Assembly: GCA_022801715.1 (NCBI GenBank)
Contig: JAAWSV010000001.1
Span: 1 to 64,000, forward strand
DNA length: 64,000 nt
Reading direction: 5' to 3'
DNA from: Oscillospiraceae bacterium
Lineage (GTDB): Bacteria > Bacillota > Clostridia > Oscillospirales > Oscillospiraceae
The notes below the pieces were generated by a model. It saw nothing but the letters and a program-made list of their open reading frames with translations. It did no database searches and was not told the DNA's origin. Made by a program: the position numbers and the translations under genes. This document shows positions 51,810 through 60,288 of this stretch, one piece after another. How positions within the stretch are numbered: the stretch's first letter is position 1; each line of letters begins with the position of its first letter.

Positions 51810-54620
51810 TCAATTCAGCAGCGTATCCAGCCACCCCGGCAGTCCGTTGCCCCCCTCGTCGGAGGGATCTGTGCCCTCATCGGGATTCTCCGGATCTGTT
51901 GGCTCACCGGGATCTGTGGGAGCCTCCGGGTCCACAGGGTCCGGGATAGTGGGCGGCGGGGCATCGGGGTCGTACTCTGGGCTGTTGGGATCGTAGGTGG
52001 GATCGTACCACGGGCTGTTGGGGTCCGTGGGGTCGTAGGGGAAGTTGGGGTCGTTGGGATCAACGAGCGGCGTGGTGTGGACATCACAGGGACCTAAGGC
52101 GATGGCACTCTGAAGCATCTTGTCATTGTCCTCCGCCAAGATGGGCGTACCGTTGACAGTCACCTCGCCGGTGACGGGATCGGTGGTGGTGGTGCCGTCG
52201 GGGATAACCAGATTCTCCCGATCAAAGTTGACATAGGTGCGGCTCTCCCGGCAGTCCTCAGGGCACATCTCGCTGGCCAGCTTTCCGCTTACAGTACAGA
52301 TCTCAATACTCTGGTGAATCTCACAGGTGGCGGTGGGACCGGTGTTGCTGACCATCTTTACCGACTCCACAGGACAGCCTGCGCCGGCTCTGAGGCCGCT
52401 CTGGGTGCAGATGCTCATATTGCCGATTCCCCCGGCGGGCGTGTTGAAGTCCTTGTTCTCCAGTCCCTCGTGGACGCGGCTCATCACCTTCTGCCACATC
52501 TGGGCCGCCGGGTTGCCATTCCAGCTGACGGTGGTATTGTAGCCGTAGCCCACCCAAACTGCGGCGCAGTAGTAGGGGGTGTAGCCCACGAAGTACCGGT
52601 CGAAGAGGTCGGAGGTGGTACCGGTTTTGCCGGCCACAGTCATGTTGTTGATCCGGGCCTCTGTACCGGTACCGGCGTTTACCACCTGCTTGAGGAGTAC
52701 GTTCATCTGATAGGCCGTGGTCTCCTTCATCGCCACCCAAGAGAGGTCCGGGTTGTCCGTGTTGTCCAAGATCACTTGGCCGTCGGCGTCCTCGACTTTG
52801 GTATAGGTGATGGGCACGTTGTACTTGCCGTCATTGGCGAAGGCGGAGAAGGCCGCAGCCATCTCCCGCGTATTGACGCCGTAGGTGAGTCCGCCCATAG
52901 CCAAGGGGGCCTCCCCCAAGTCCGAGGGCACCAAGGTGGTAAAGCCCAAATTGGTGGTCAAAAACTCATAGGAGGCGGCGTAGCCCAGCTCGTTGAGCAC
53001 CCGGATAGCCACGGTGTTGCAGGAGTAGCGCACCGCCGTGCTGATGGTGACCAGCCCCCGGTAGCGTGTGGGGGAGTTCTTGGGATAGCCGCCGGTCTGC
53101 CGGTCATTGAGCTTCAGCGGGTAGTCGTCATAGACGTTGGCCATGGTGATGGTGCCGTGCTCGATGGCCGGGGCATAGACCGACAGGGGCTTGAAGGCGG
53201 AGCCGCAGGGCCGCCGTGTCATGGCGTAGCTCTGGAGCCGGTTGCCCTCCTTCTCCCCGATAAGGCCCGAGGTGGCCACTACATGGCCGGTATAGGGGTC
53301 TATAATGGTGATGCCCGACTGGAGCCTGTCTCCCTTGGCGTTCTGCTTATCTAGGTTTGTCTCATCGGTATAGACGCTGTCCACAATCTCCTGAATGTCC
53401 GGATCTACGGTGGCGTAGATCTTGTAGCCGGCGTTGTAGATCATCTGCACGGCGGTGTCCTCGGAGTAGTGGTACTTCTCCATCAGATCCTGCTTCACGT
53501 CGTTAAAGACCTGCTCCACAAACCAAGACCAGTACTTGCTGCCCTTGGACCCGGCGGGCATATCGGGCTCATCGCCCTCCTCGCCGCCCTCCTCCCCCTC
53601 CTCGGGGGTGGGACCGTACTTGGCCTCGTACTCCGGCGTGCCGTAAAAGACCAGCTCCTCGGCGATGGCCTGATCATACTCGGCTTGGGAGATCTTCCCC
53701 TGATCAAGCATTTCATACAGGATATTTTCCTGCCGCCACTTGTTGTGCTGCACGGTGGTCCAATCCACATAGATAGGATCGCCGTTTTCATCCACTTCCT
53801 TGGTGTCATGGGCGACAACATTGTTGAATAGGGGGTTATAGATCGACGGGTTGTTGGTAATGGCGATAATGCTGGCAATCTGAGCTAAGGACAGCTCAGA
53901 GATATCCTTGTTGAAGTAGGTCTTGGCCGCCGCGCCGATGCCATAGGCCTTGCTGCCGAAATAGACCTTGTTCAGGTAGTTCTCCATGATGTCCTCTTTG
54001 GAGTAGTTCTGCTCCAGAGCGAGGGCGCGGAAAATCTCTGTCACCTTCCGCTTCACCGTGGCCTGATCGTACTCGGTGACGTTTTTGATCACCTGCTGGG
54101 TGATGGTGGAGCCGCCGAAGGTGTTGCGCATGCCGAAGAACATGTTGACCACTGCGCCGGCGGTGCGCCGCCAGTCTACGCCGTGGTGGGTCTTGAACCG
54201 CTTGTCCTCAATAGCGATGGTGGCGTCGATGGCGTACTTGGGGATGTCCTGATAGTCCAGCCAGATTCGGTTCTCCTTGCCGTAGAGGTACTGGAGTTCC
54301 AGCCACTGCCCGGTCTCCTTGTCCTGATAGTAGACAATGGAGGTCTGATTCATGGTGAAGGCATCTAAATTCACGGCCAGCTCCGGAGCCAAAGTGGTCT
54401 CCACATACTTAAAGAAGATCCAAGCGAAGATGCCCACGGTCAGCACGCCAATCAGACACAGCGTGCCCACCACCTTGAAGAACATACCGATTCCGCGGAG
54501 AATGCTCCGCTTCTTCTTTTTCTTAGTGCTCCGTTTCCGCTGAGGTGCGGTGCCCTCCTCCACTCTGCGCCCGGTGCTGCTGTGGTCGGCGCTGCGGGGG
54601 GACTTGCTGCTGTTTTCCAT
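51810..54620 (-). CDS. Class A penicillin-binding protein (PBP1A type)
   Basis: This 936-residue bifunctional enzyme polymerises and cross-links peptidoglycan. It has a basic cytoplasmic segment (KKKKKR), one membrane helix (about 48-72), a GT51 glycosyltransferase domain (IEDKRFKTHHGVDWRR, GGSTITQQVIKN), and a transpeptidase domain with the serine in CGSAFKPLS, SCNTVA and GKTGTTSD. The last 90 residues are an acidic, proline-rich tail with DPN/DPT repeats. ATG 54620 is chosen because AAAGGAGGTG precedes it. A long upstream extension in frame is not coding. Confidence 0.93.
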   Translation of the reverse strand: MENSSKSPRSADHSSTGRRVEEGTAPQRKRSTKKKKKRSILRGIGMFFKVVGTLCLIGVLTVGIFAWIFFKYVETTLAPELAVNLDAFTMNQTSIVYYQDKETGQWLELQYLYGKENRIWLDYQDIPKYAIDATIAIEDKRFKTHHGVDWRRTAGAVVNMFFGMRNTFGGSTITQQVIKNVTEYDQATVKRKVTEIFRALALEQNYSKEDIMENYLNKVYFGSKAYGIGAAAKTYFNKDISELSLAQIASIIAITNNPSIYNPLFNNVVAHDTKEVDENGDPIYVDWTTVQHNKWRQENILYEMLDQGKISQAEYDQAIAEELVFYGTPEYEAKYGPTPEEGEEGGEEGDEPDMPAGSKGSKYWSWFVEQVFNDVKQDLMEKYHYSEDTAVQMIYNAGYKIYATVDPDIQEIVDSVYTDETNLDKQNAKGDRLQSGITIIDPYTGHVVATSGLIGEKEGNRLQSYAMTRRPCGSAFKPLSVYAPAIEHGTITMANVYDDYPLKLNDRQTGGYPKNSPTRYRGLVTISTAVRYSCNTVAIRVLNELGYAASYEFLTTNLGFTTLVPSDLGEAPLAMGGLTYGVNTREMAAAFSAFANDGKYNVPITYTKVEDADGQVILDNTDNPDLSWVAMKETTAYQMNVLLKQVVNAGTGTEARINNMTVAGKTGTTSDLFDRYFVGYTPYYCAAVWVGYGYNTTVSWNGNPAAQMWQKVMSRVHEGLENKDFNTPAGGIGNMSICTQSGLRAGAGCPVESVKMVSNTGPTATCEIHQSIEICTVSGKLASEMCPEDCRESRTYVNFDRENLVIPDGTTTTDPVTGEVTVNGTPILAEDNDKMLQSAIALGPCDVHTTPLVDPNDPNFPYDPTDPNSPWYDPTYDPNSPEYDPDAPPPTIPDPVDPEAPTDPGEPTDPENPDEGTDPSDEGGNGLPGWLDTLLN

Positions 54621-54830
54621 GACGGAACACCTCCTTTTTCTTGAAATGGATTCCCGTCCAAAACACAGACCCTCCAAAGCATCATAGGAGGGGTGGAACT
54701 GATTACATCGCGTATGAGGCATGATATACGGGAGACATGCCCCAATGGGGTCATAGACCGAACATTCTGCCCGCCTCACAGAGGCTGGAAGAGAGGCTGA
54801 AACGCAAAAGCATTATAGCCATTGAGGGCT

Positions 54831-54859
54831 ATTATACCACGTTTACCCCCTCTTGAAAA
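54831..54859 (-). promoter_or_regulatory. Candidate promoter of the class A PBP gene
   Basis: Minus strand TTTTCA (54854-54859), 17 bases, consensus TATAAT (54831-54836). A second TATAAT complement at 54812-54817 is an alternative. The leader would be about 200 bases. Confidence 0.5.
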
Positions 54860-54920
54860 GGGGTATTTTCCCCGGCGGAAAAAATCTGGGGCTGGGGCCT
54901 TTGATCTTGCATTTCCCCTC

Positions 54921-54949
54921 TTGCATTTTTTCAAAAATCGCGCTACAAT
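54921..54949 (+). promoter_or_regulatory. DUF1292 gene promoter
   Basis: TTGCAT (54921-54926), 17 bases, TACAAT (54944-54949). Confidence 0.8.
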
Positions 54950-54976
54950 AGGGACAGCAGAAGAAAGGAGCGGACT

Positions 54977-55261
54977 ATGAGCGAGGAGTACGGTCCCGAT
55001 TTCATCACCATCACAGACGAGGACGGCAACGACATCGAGCTGGAGTTCGTGGCCTCTCTGGAGCACCGGGGGCAGACCTACACAGCCTTCTTTCCCGCGG
55101 TGGAGGAGGGCGCCGACGAGGACGGCGAGGAGTACGGTCTGATTATCCTCAAGACGATCACCGAGAACGGCGAAGAACTCCTCTCCACCTTGGACAGCGA
55201 CGCGGAGGCGGAGGAGGTCTACGACCTCTTCATGGAGCAGCTCTTCGAGGACGAGGAGTAG
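54977..55261 (+). CDS. DUF1292 family protein (YrzB-like)
   Basis: This 94-residue acidic protein has the family opening FITITDEDGNDIELEF and a C-terminal helix EAEEVYDLFMEQLFEDEE. The family is common in Firmicutes, usually near yrrL/ruvX genes, but its function is unknown. AAAGGAG precedes the ATG. Array D begins 69 bases after the stop. Confidence 0.9.
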   Translation: MSEEYGPDFITITDEDGNDIELEFVASLEHRGQTYTAFFPAVEEGADEDGEEYGLIILKTITENGEELLSTLDSDAEAEEVYDLFMEQLFEDEE

Positions 55262-55329
55262 CGGAAAAAATTCCCCCGCCTCATTCGACAATATTCCCGC
55301 CCCAAAGCTCCCATACTATCCCCATCGAA

Positions 55330-55548
55330 TTTGCGGCCCGGCCGCAAAGAGCCCCTCAAAAGTTTGCGGCGCGCACGCCGCAAAACATCTAAAATCATTT
55401 TTTCCGGAAACTGCGTTTTCGGAAAAAATACCTCTCAGCCGACAAGCGTGCGAGCGTCAGCGAGTGCGACGCAGGCGGCTGCAGACCTCTTCGTTTGAAA
55501 TCCGCAGATTTCAAACGAGCGCGTAAGCGCATATTGCCCTGCGGGGTT
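55330..55548. repeat. Hairpin array D (about six stem-loops)
   Basis: 55330-55348 (8 bp, loop CCG), 55363-55384 (9 bp, loop CGCA), 55398-55428 (14 bp with one G-T, T6 to A6, loop TGC), an open pair CAGCCG/CGGCTG (55436-55481), 55492-55517 (11 bp, loop CGCA on a GAAATC/GATTTC stem) and 55519-55530 (loop GTAA). The first three modules match array A in order and in their links (AGCCCCTC, ATCTAAAATC). The CGTTTGAAATC stem is nearly the same as 37784-37807 in array B, with loop CGCA in place of TGCG. Confidence 0.88.
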
Positions 55549-55743
55549 CGTGATGCGTCTTTTTTTAACCCACATTTCGTTATACGGGATGCCGCCCTCA
55601 GCCTGTGGTTTGCAGGCCTCCCGACTGCCACTTTTGCGGTTGGAAGTTGGAAGCAGTAAAGCTGGCTGGAGGCAACCCACCTGCTCACTATGTGCAGGTT
55701 ATAACGAGGCGCGCACGGCCCAGGCGGGGCTTGTTATTTCACC
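55549..55743. other. Gap between array D and the following terminator
   Basis: No gene is convincing. The stretch begins with CTTTTTTT and includes ordinary mixed-composition sequence. Nothing else is seen. Confidence 0.4.
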
Positions 55744-55785
55744 AAAAAGGAGAGACCGGTCCCTTGTGACCGGCCTCTCCTTTTT
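55744..55785. terminator. Terminator-like hairpin
   Basis: An 18-position stem with one mismatch (55744-55761 with 55768-55785) carrying A5 on the left and T5 on the right, so it can work on both strands. It separates the DUF1292 region from the hemerythrin gene. Confidence 0.8.
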
Positions 55786-55876
55786 GCCGCTTAAAAGCCT
55801 TTCCACGCCCACACGCTGTGGCGGAAAGGAATGGAAAGATGGCGGTGCTTTCACAGGTAAAAAATTAACAGGGGGA

Positions 55877-55905
55877 TTGAAAGTGAATACCATATGTTGT
55901 ATAAT
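55877..55905 (+). promoter_or_regulatory. Promoter of the hemerythrin fusion gene
   Basis: TTGAAA (55877-55882), 17 bases, consensus TATAAT (55900-55905); about 100 bases before the start codon. Confidence 0.82.
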
Positions 55906-56006
55906 GGTGGAGTAGCTGTTCCTCTGCCCTCTATATCATGCGCTCTGGGGGCGGGGTCATCAATATTGCCGCGGAGGTGTGCGGCCGCGGCGAAGGAGGA
56001 TGTACT

Positions 56007-57371
56007 ATGGCGACTGAATTTGTATGGCAGGACGAGTTCAAAATCGGCGTGGAGAGTATTGACCATGAGCATCAGCGGCTGTTCAAGATCATCAACAAGC
56101 TCTTCGCCTTCCGGGAGGAGGAGAAGGACAGCCAGTGGACGTGTCAGGAGGGCATCAAGTACTTTAAGGACCATGCAATGAAGCACTTTGCCGATGAGGA
56201 GGCGTACATGCTCTCCATTGACTACGAGGGCTTGGCAGAGCACCGACGCATTCACCGGGGCTTTCGGGAGAACACCCTCCCCGCCTTGGAGCAGGAGCTG
56301 GAGCAGACGAATTACGCCCCTGACGCGGTGGACCACTTCCTCGGCGTCTGTACGGGCTGGCTGATCGGCCACACCCTCACCGAGGATCAGGCCATCACCG
56401 GCAAACGGGAGAGGAAGTGGGAGAACCTGCTGCCCGGCGAGGAGCTGAAGGCTTTGGAGAAGGTGATCGTGCAGCTGGTATTCGACCTCTTCCACTTGGA
56501 GTCTCAGATGATCAGCGAGGCCTACGGCGGTGAGAAGTTCGGCAAGGGGGTCTACTACCGCTTGGTCTACGGTACAAAGAAGGACCAGCGGCGGCAGGAG
56601 ATCATCTTGGTCTTTGAGGAGAAGCTGCTGATCAACACCGTGGGAAAGATCTTGGGCATTCAGACTGGAAAGCTGGATACCATGCTGGTCCACGCCGCAC
56701 GCTACACCGCTCGCCAGTTTGTCTCCCGTGTTCTGGAGCACTTCCCGGCGGAGAAGGGGAGCGAGCTGCAGGAGGAGAACCTGCTGACCTATGAGCAGTT
56801 CAAGAAGATCTTCGAGCGGGAGGAGTTCCAAGCCAGCCTCCTGTTCAACACCAGCGGCGCCGGATACTTCGCCTACTGTGTCATCGCTCCCCACCTGCTG
56901 GAGGACGGCGTGGGTACCCCCATTGAGGCGGAGAATGCTATGGACGAGGTTGAGAAGTACCTGTCCCAGCGCCGGGAGCAGACAGAGCAGGAGTCGGCCA
57001 AGCCCAAGATCTTGGTAGTGGACGACTCACTGACTATCCGGGAGGGGATGAAACGCCTTCTGGGGGAGGACTACCAAGTGGCTGTGGCAGATTCCGGCGT
57101 GGCGGCGATACGGACCATCACGCTGAACCAGCCGGACTTGGTGCTCTTGGACTACGAGATGCCTGTGTGCGATGGCCGGCAGACGCTGGAGATGCTCCGC
57201 TCAGAGGAGGCATTTAAGGATATTCCGGTGATCTTCCTTACCGGCCGCCGGGACACGGAGAGCATGATCAAGGTGATGCCCCTGAAGCCGGCGGGCTACC
57301 TGATCAAGCACTCCAAGCCGGATGAGATCAAGCAGGAGATTGATAACTTCTTCGCCAAGGGGGCGAAGTAG
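56007..57371 (+). CDS. Bacteriohemerythrin fused to a response-regulator receiver
   Basis: This 454-residue protein has three parts. Residues 1-135 are a bacteriohemerythrin domain with ligands of a di-iron, oxygen-binding site: DHEHQ (20-24), HFADEE (60-65), H79 and H83, and H122/D127. Residues about 145-320 are a middle alpha/beta domain with LVYGTKKDQRRQEIILVF and NTSGAGYFAYCV, perhaps CheX-like. Residues about 331-454 are a receiver with ILVVDDSLTIREG and the acceptor Asp in LVLLDYEMPVCDG. AGGAGG lies eight bases before the ATG. It probably couples oxygen, NO or iron sensing to signalling. It is monocistronic. Confidence 0.85.
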   Translation: MATEFVWQDEFKIGVESIDHEHQRLFKIINKLFAFREEEKDSQWTCQEGIKYFKDHAMKHFADEEAYMLSIDYEGLAEHRRIHRGFRENTLPALEQELEQTNYAPDAVDHFLGVCTGWLIGHTLTEDQAITGKRERKWENLLPGEELKALEKVIVQLVFDLFHLESQMISEAYGGEKFGKGVYYRLVYGTKKDQRRQEIILVFEEKLLINTVGKILGIQTGKLDTMLVHAARYTARQFVSRVLEHFPAEKGSELQEENLLTYEQFKKIFEREEFQASLLFNTSGAGYFAYCVIAPHLLEDGVGTPIEAENAMDEVEKYLSQRREQTEQESAKPKILVVDDSLTIREGMKRLLGEDYQVAVADSGVAAIRTITLNQPDLVLLDYEMPVCDGRQTLEMLRSEEAFKDIPVIFLTGRRDTESMIKVMPLKPAGYLIKHSKPDEIKQEIDNFFAKGAK

Positions 57372-57391
57372 GGAAGTAAGGCGGCATACAT

Positions 57392-57434
57392 AGAGCAGGG
57401 GTGACACATTTCAAGTGCCGCCTCTGCTCTTTCC
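57392..57434 (+). terminator. Terminator of the hemerythrin fusion gene
   Basis: AGAGCAG (57392-57398) pairs with CTGCTCT (57424-57430), with further imperfect pairing inside, then TTCC. Confidence 0.6.
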
Positions 57435-57470
57435 ATTTCTGACGCCCTCTCTGCACACCCCACCAAAATT

Positions 57471-57503
57471 TGTGGGCCCAGCGATACAAACGCCGGGCCC
57501 ACA
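57471..57503. terminator. Hairpin after the DUF6672 gene
   Basis: TGTGGGCCC (57471-57479) and GGGCCCACA (57495-57503) pair, with an inner GCG/CGC, 12 bp in all. On the minus strand AATTTTGG follows. It probably ends the transporter operon. Confidence 0.65.
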
Positions 57504-57532
57504 AGAGCATATTTTGGTTTTTAACCGGCCAA

Positions 57533-58030
57533 TCAAACGCCGAAGTCCTCGCCTGTGTCGCCGGGCAAGTCCTCGCCCAGCCCCATGTCCTCGCCGATGT
57601 CGAGGTCCTCCTCCGGCTCCTCCGGTTCGGGGGCGGGGATGAACTCCGACAGCCAAGCCTCCTCCGGGAGGCCAGCCAGATAGGCGGGCAGGTTGATGAT
57701 GATGCCGTCCATGTTGTAGGGCAGCGTCAGTTCGATCTCCTCGATCCGGGGCTCCTCGCCCTTTTTCTCGGTGATCTCCAAGGTCATCTTGAAGTTCTGG
57801 CCAATCCAAGTTGCCATGCCGCGCTCCCGCTTGCCCAGCTTGGCGACCTCCTCGTCCTTGACGGTGACAACCACCCGCTCAAAGGCCTTGTACTCATTGC
57901 CTTGGTAGTTCTCAACGGTCTTGTTGTCAAAATAGATGGTGTGTCCCCGGCCGATGACCATCATGGTGGCGGCGATGGCGATCACCACAGCCAAGGCAGT
58001 CAGGCGGATCACAAGTCCTTTCTTGTTCAC
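57533..58030 (-). CDS. DUF6672 family protein
   Basis: This 165-residue protein has one N-terminal membrane helix (about 8-27) and an external domain (GHTIYFDNKTVENYQG onward), ending in a very acidic E/D-rich tail. It is the last gene of the DUF3798 transporter locus and overlaps the permease gene by four bases. DUF6672 is a family named from such loci; its role is unknown, perhaps an accessory envelope subunit of the importer. Confidence 0.82.
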   Translation of the reverse strand: MNKKGLVIRLTALAVVIAIAATMMVIGRGHTIYFDNKTVENYQGNEYKAFERVVVTVKDEEVAKLGKRERGMATWIGQNFKMTLEITEKKGEEPRIEEIELTLPYNMDGIIINLPAYLAGLPEEAWLSEFIPAPEPEEPEEDLDIGEDMGLGEDLPGDTGEDFGV

Positions 58031-59202
58031 GACGCGGCGCCCCCTTCCTTCTGGGCCAGCGCCAGCAGCTCGCCGCCCTGGCTCCGGGCCCTGCGCTTCT
58101 TGATCTCATACATGATCAGGGCCATGGTGATGACGCCATAGGAGACAAACACGCGGAAATATTCTCCGATCATGGCGTCGCCGGTGATAGCGACACCCGC
58201 CTTGGGCGCCACGATGAACATGGTGTGGAACAGTATGACGCCCAAAAAGACGTTTCCGATGGAAGCCTTTTCCACACTGGCGCCGCCGACCAGCAGCGCG
58301 GCGATGCAGAACATACCGATCTGGGAGTGGGCGGTGTAGGTGGGGAAGTTGCCGATGTTCTGGAGATAGATAATCTGACCGAAGCCGGCAAATACCGTGG
58401 AGATGATGATGGAGATAATCCGGGTTCGGTCCACATTGATGCCGGCGGCCTGCGCCACATCCATGTCCTGACCCACGGCCCGCATGTCCTGACCCAGCTT
58501 CGTCCGGCGGAACCAGACGATGAACAGGCACAGCGCGGCGATGATGATGAAGTTCAAAACCGGAATCTTCACACCGTTGTAGAGGATGGCCAGCTCATTG
58601 TCCAAGCACTGGCGCATGTTGGTCAGATTCACGGTGGTCCGGATGCCAAAGCCTCTGGGCAGGCGGATGGAGGCGTGTTTGATGGGGATGATAGAGGCCA
58701 TAAAGTAGAGCACCACCAGCTGGTAGAGACCGCCGACGAAGTAGTTCATCATATAGCCCAGGATCATCTCGCGGCCCTTGGCCATATTCATGAGTTTGCC
58801 GCACATGAGACCCAGCAGGGTGGACAGGGGCACGGACAGGATCATAGCCAGCACCACGCCGGGAATGCCCCAGATCTGCCAGTCGGTGACAAAGATCAGC
58901 GCGATCTGGCCCGCCATGGCCCCCAAAGTCATGCCGAAATTCAAGCCCATACCGGACATGATGGGGATCAGCAGACTGAGGATCAAAAAGATGTTCCGCC
59001 CCATACGGGTGATGATCTCGTTGAGCAGATAGCTGGTAGAGAAGCCGGAGAGGGGAATGCAGACAGCGCAGATGATAATGAACATGATGGGCACAGCGTA
59101 GTTGCGCACAAGTTCCAAAATCCTCCGGCCAATAGGGGTAGCGTAGTTGTGCATAGATTCCAAATTCCTCTGGCCAAGAGGAGTATTTTTATTACTGCTC
59201 AT
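58027..59202 (-). CDS. ABC importer permease 2
   Basis: The 391-residue protein has about nine helices in the branched-chain/monosaccharide permease class (BPD_transp_2): MGLNFGMTLGAMAGQIAL, AAGINVDRTRIISIIIST and QIGMFCIAALLVGGASVEKA. It is similar to the neighbouring permease, with which it should form a heterodimer. The start at 59202 overlaps the preceding gene by four bases (ATGA). Confidence 0.9.
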   Translation of the reverse strand: MSSNKNTPLGQRNLESMHNYATPIGRRILELVRNYAVPIMFIIICAVCIPLSGFSTSYLLNEIITRMGRNIFLILSLLIPIMSGMGLNFGMTLGAMAGQIALIFVTDWQIWGIPGVVLAMILSVPLSTLLGLMCGKLMNMAKGREMILGYMMNYFVGGLYQLVVLYFMASIIPIKHASIRLPRGFGIRTTVNLTNMRQCLDNELAILYNGVKIPVLNFIIIAALCLFIVWFRRTKLGQDMRAVGQDMDVAQAAGINVDRTRIISIIISTVFAGFGQIIYLQNIGNFPTYTAHSQIGMFCIAALLVGGASVEKASIGNVFLGVILFHTMFIVAPKAGVAITGDAMIGEYFRVFVSYGVITMALIMYEIKKRRARSQGGELLALAQKEGGAAS

Positions 59203-60275
59203 TTCAATCCCTCCGTTTTTCTCGTCAGGGCGTAGACCACCATGCCGTTGGAGACGATGATACGGATGACCTCGCTCACGTCCGTGTGGATCAGAGCGGT
59301 GATCACGGTGGGCGTCATGGTCACAAGACCTTGGAAGAGGAGCGTACCGATGATGACGTTGGAGATGGAGGCCTTATTCACCGACGCGCCGCCGATGAGA
59401 ACAGCCGCCACCGCCGGCATAGTCATATTCTGGGGGGCCGTGTAGAGCTGCACAAAGCCGAAGCCCTGCTGATAGACGATGATGCCGATGGCGCCCAGCC
59501 AAGTGGAGAGAATCACGGACAGCAGCCGGATCCGGTCCACGTTGATGCCGGAGGCCTTGGCGAAGGTGGGATTGGAGCCCACAGCGGTCATGGCGGTGCC
59601 GGTCTTGGTGTGGAGGAACGCCCACATCAGGAAGGCCAGCAGGGCAAAGAACAGCAGGGACCCGGTGGGAATCACCAAATTGATCCCCCAAGGATTCAGG
59701 TCGATCTCAAAGAGCTTGGAGAGGACATTGGCGTAGAAGCTGTCCAGAGCGAACATGTTTCTAAGGCCCACACCGGTGTATGCCATAACGATAGAGGGGT
59801 TCTTATAGGGGATCATCAGCCACATGATGCACATGAAGGACACAGAGGAGAACCCCACGTAGGTGGCCACCATCATCTCGCCGCCCTTGATCCTGTTCAG
59901 CAGCGCGCCATAGCCGCCGCCAAAGAGAATGGCAAAGGGGGTGGACACCACAATGGCCATCACAAAGCTCATAGGCCCGGTAAAGCCCAGCTCGATGGCC
60001 AGCGTACCGCCCAAGAGCCCCGATAGAACGCCCAGAGGGATGCCGAAGTTCAGTCCGCAGCCGGAGTGGATCATGGGTACCATGGCCAGCACCAGTACAG
60101 CGTTCCAGCTGAAGCGGTTGATGACGTTGGTGATCTGGGTGGCCAGATCGGACCCGGTGATGGGGGCCATAATGAAGAGGAAAATCAAAAATCCGGTAAT
60201 AATCAGTCTCGGCAGGCCGTAGGTATTGACGAGCTGACCGAAGCGGGTTTGCTGCAGTTGTTCTGATTTGCTCAT
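59199..60275 (-). CDS. ABC importer permease 1
   Basis: The 358-residue membrane protein is of the same permease class: GCGLNFGIPLGVLSGLLGG, GGGYGALLNRIKGGEMMVAT, ASGINVDRIRLLSVILST and MPAVAAVLIGGASVNKA. ATG 60275 is preceded by AGGAGGG with seven-base spacing; a longer frame to 60296 is not needed. It pairs with the permease of the next gene. Confidence 0.92.
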   Translation of the reverse strand: MSKSEQLQQTRFGQLVNTYGLPRLIITGFLIFLFIMAPITGSDLATQITNVINRFSWNAVLVLAMVPMIHSGCGLNFGIPLGVLSGLLGGTLAIELGFTGPMSFVMAIVVSTPFAILFGGGYGALLNRIKGGEMMVATYVGFSSVSFMCIMWLMIPYKNPSIVMAYTGVGLRNMFALDSFYANVLSKLFEIDLNPWGINLVIPTGSLLFFALLAFLMWAFLHTKTGTAMTAVGSNPTFAKASGINVDRIRLLSVILSTWLGAIGIIVYQQGFGFVQLYTAPQNMTMPAVAAVLIGGASVNKASISNVIIGTLLFQGLVTMTPTVITALIHTDVSEVIRIIVSNGMVVYALTRKTEGLK

Positions 60276-60288
60276 ATCAATACCCTCC

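Noticed and set aside
54621-54779. An N-terminal extension of the class A PBP
   Set aside because: The extra residues lack a signal or membrane feature, while ATG 54620 has AAAGGAGGTG directly upstream.
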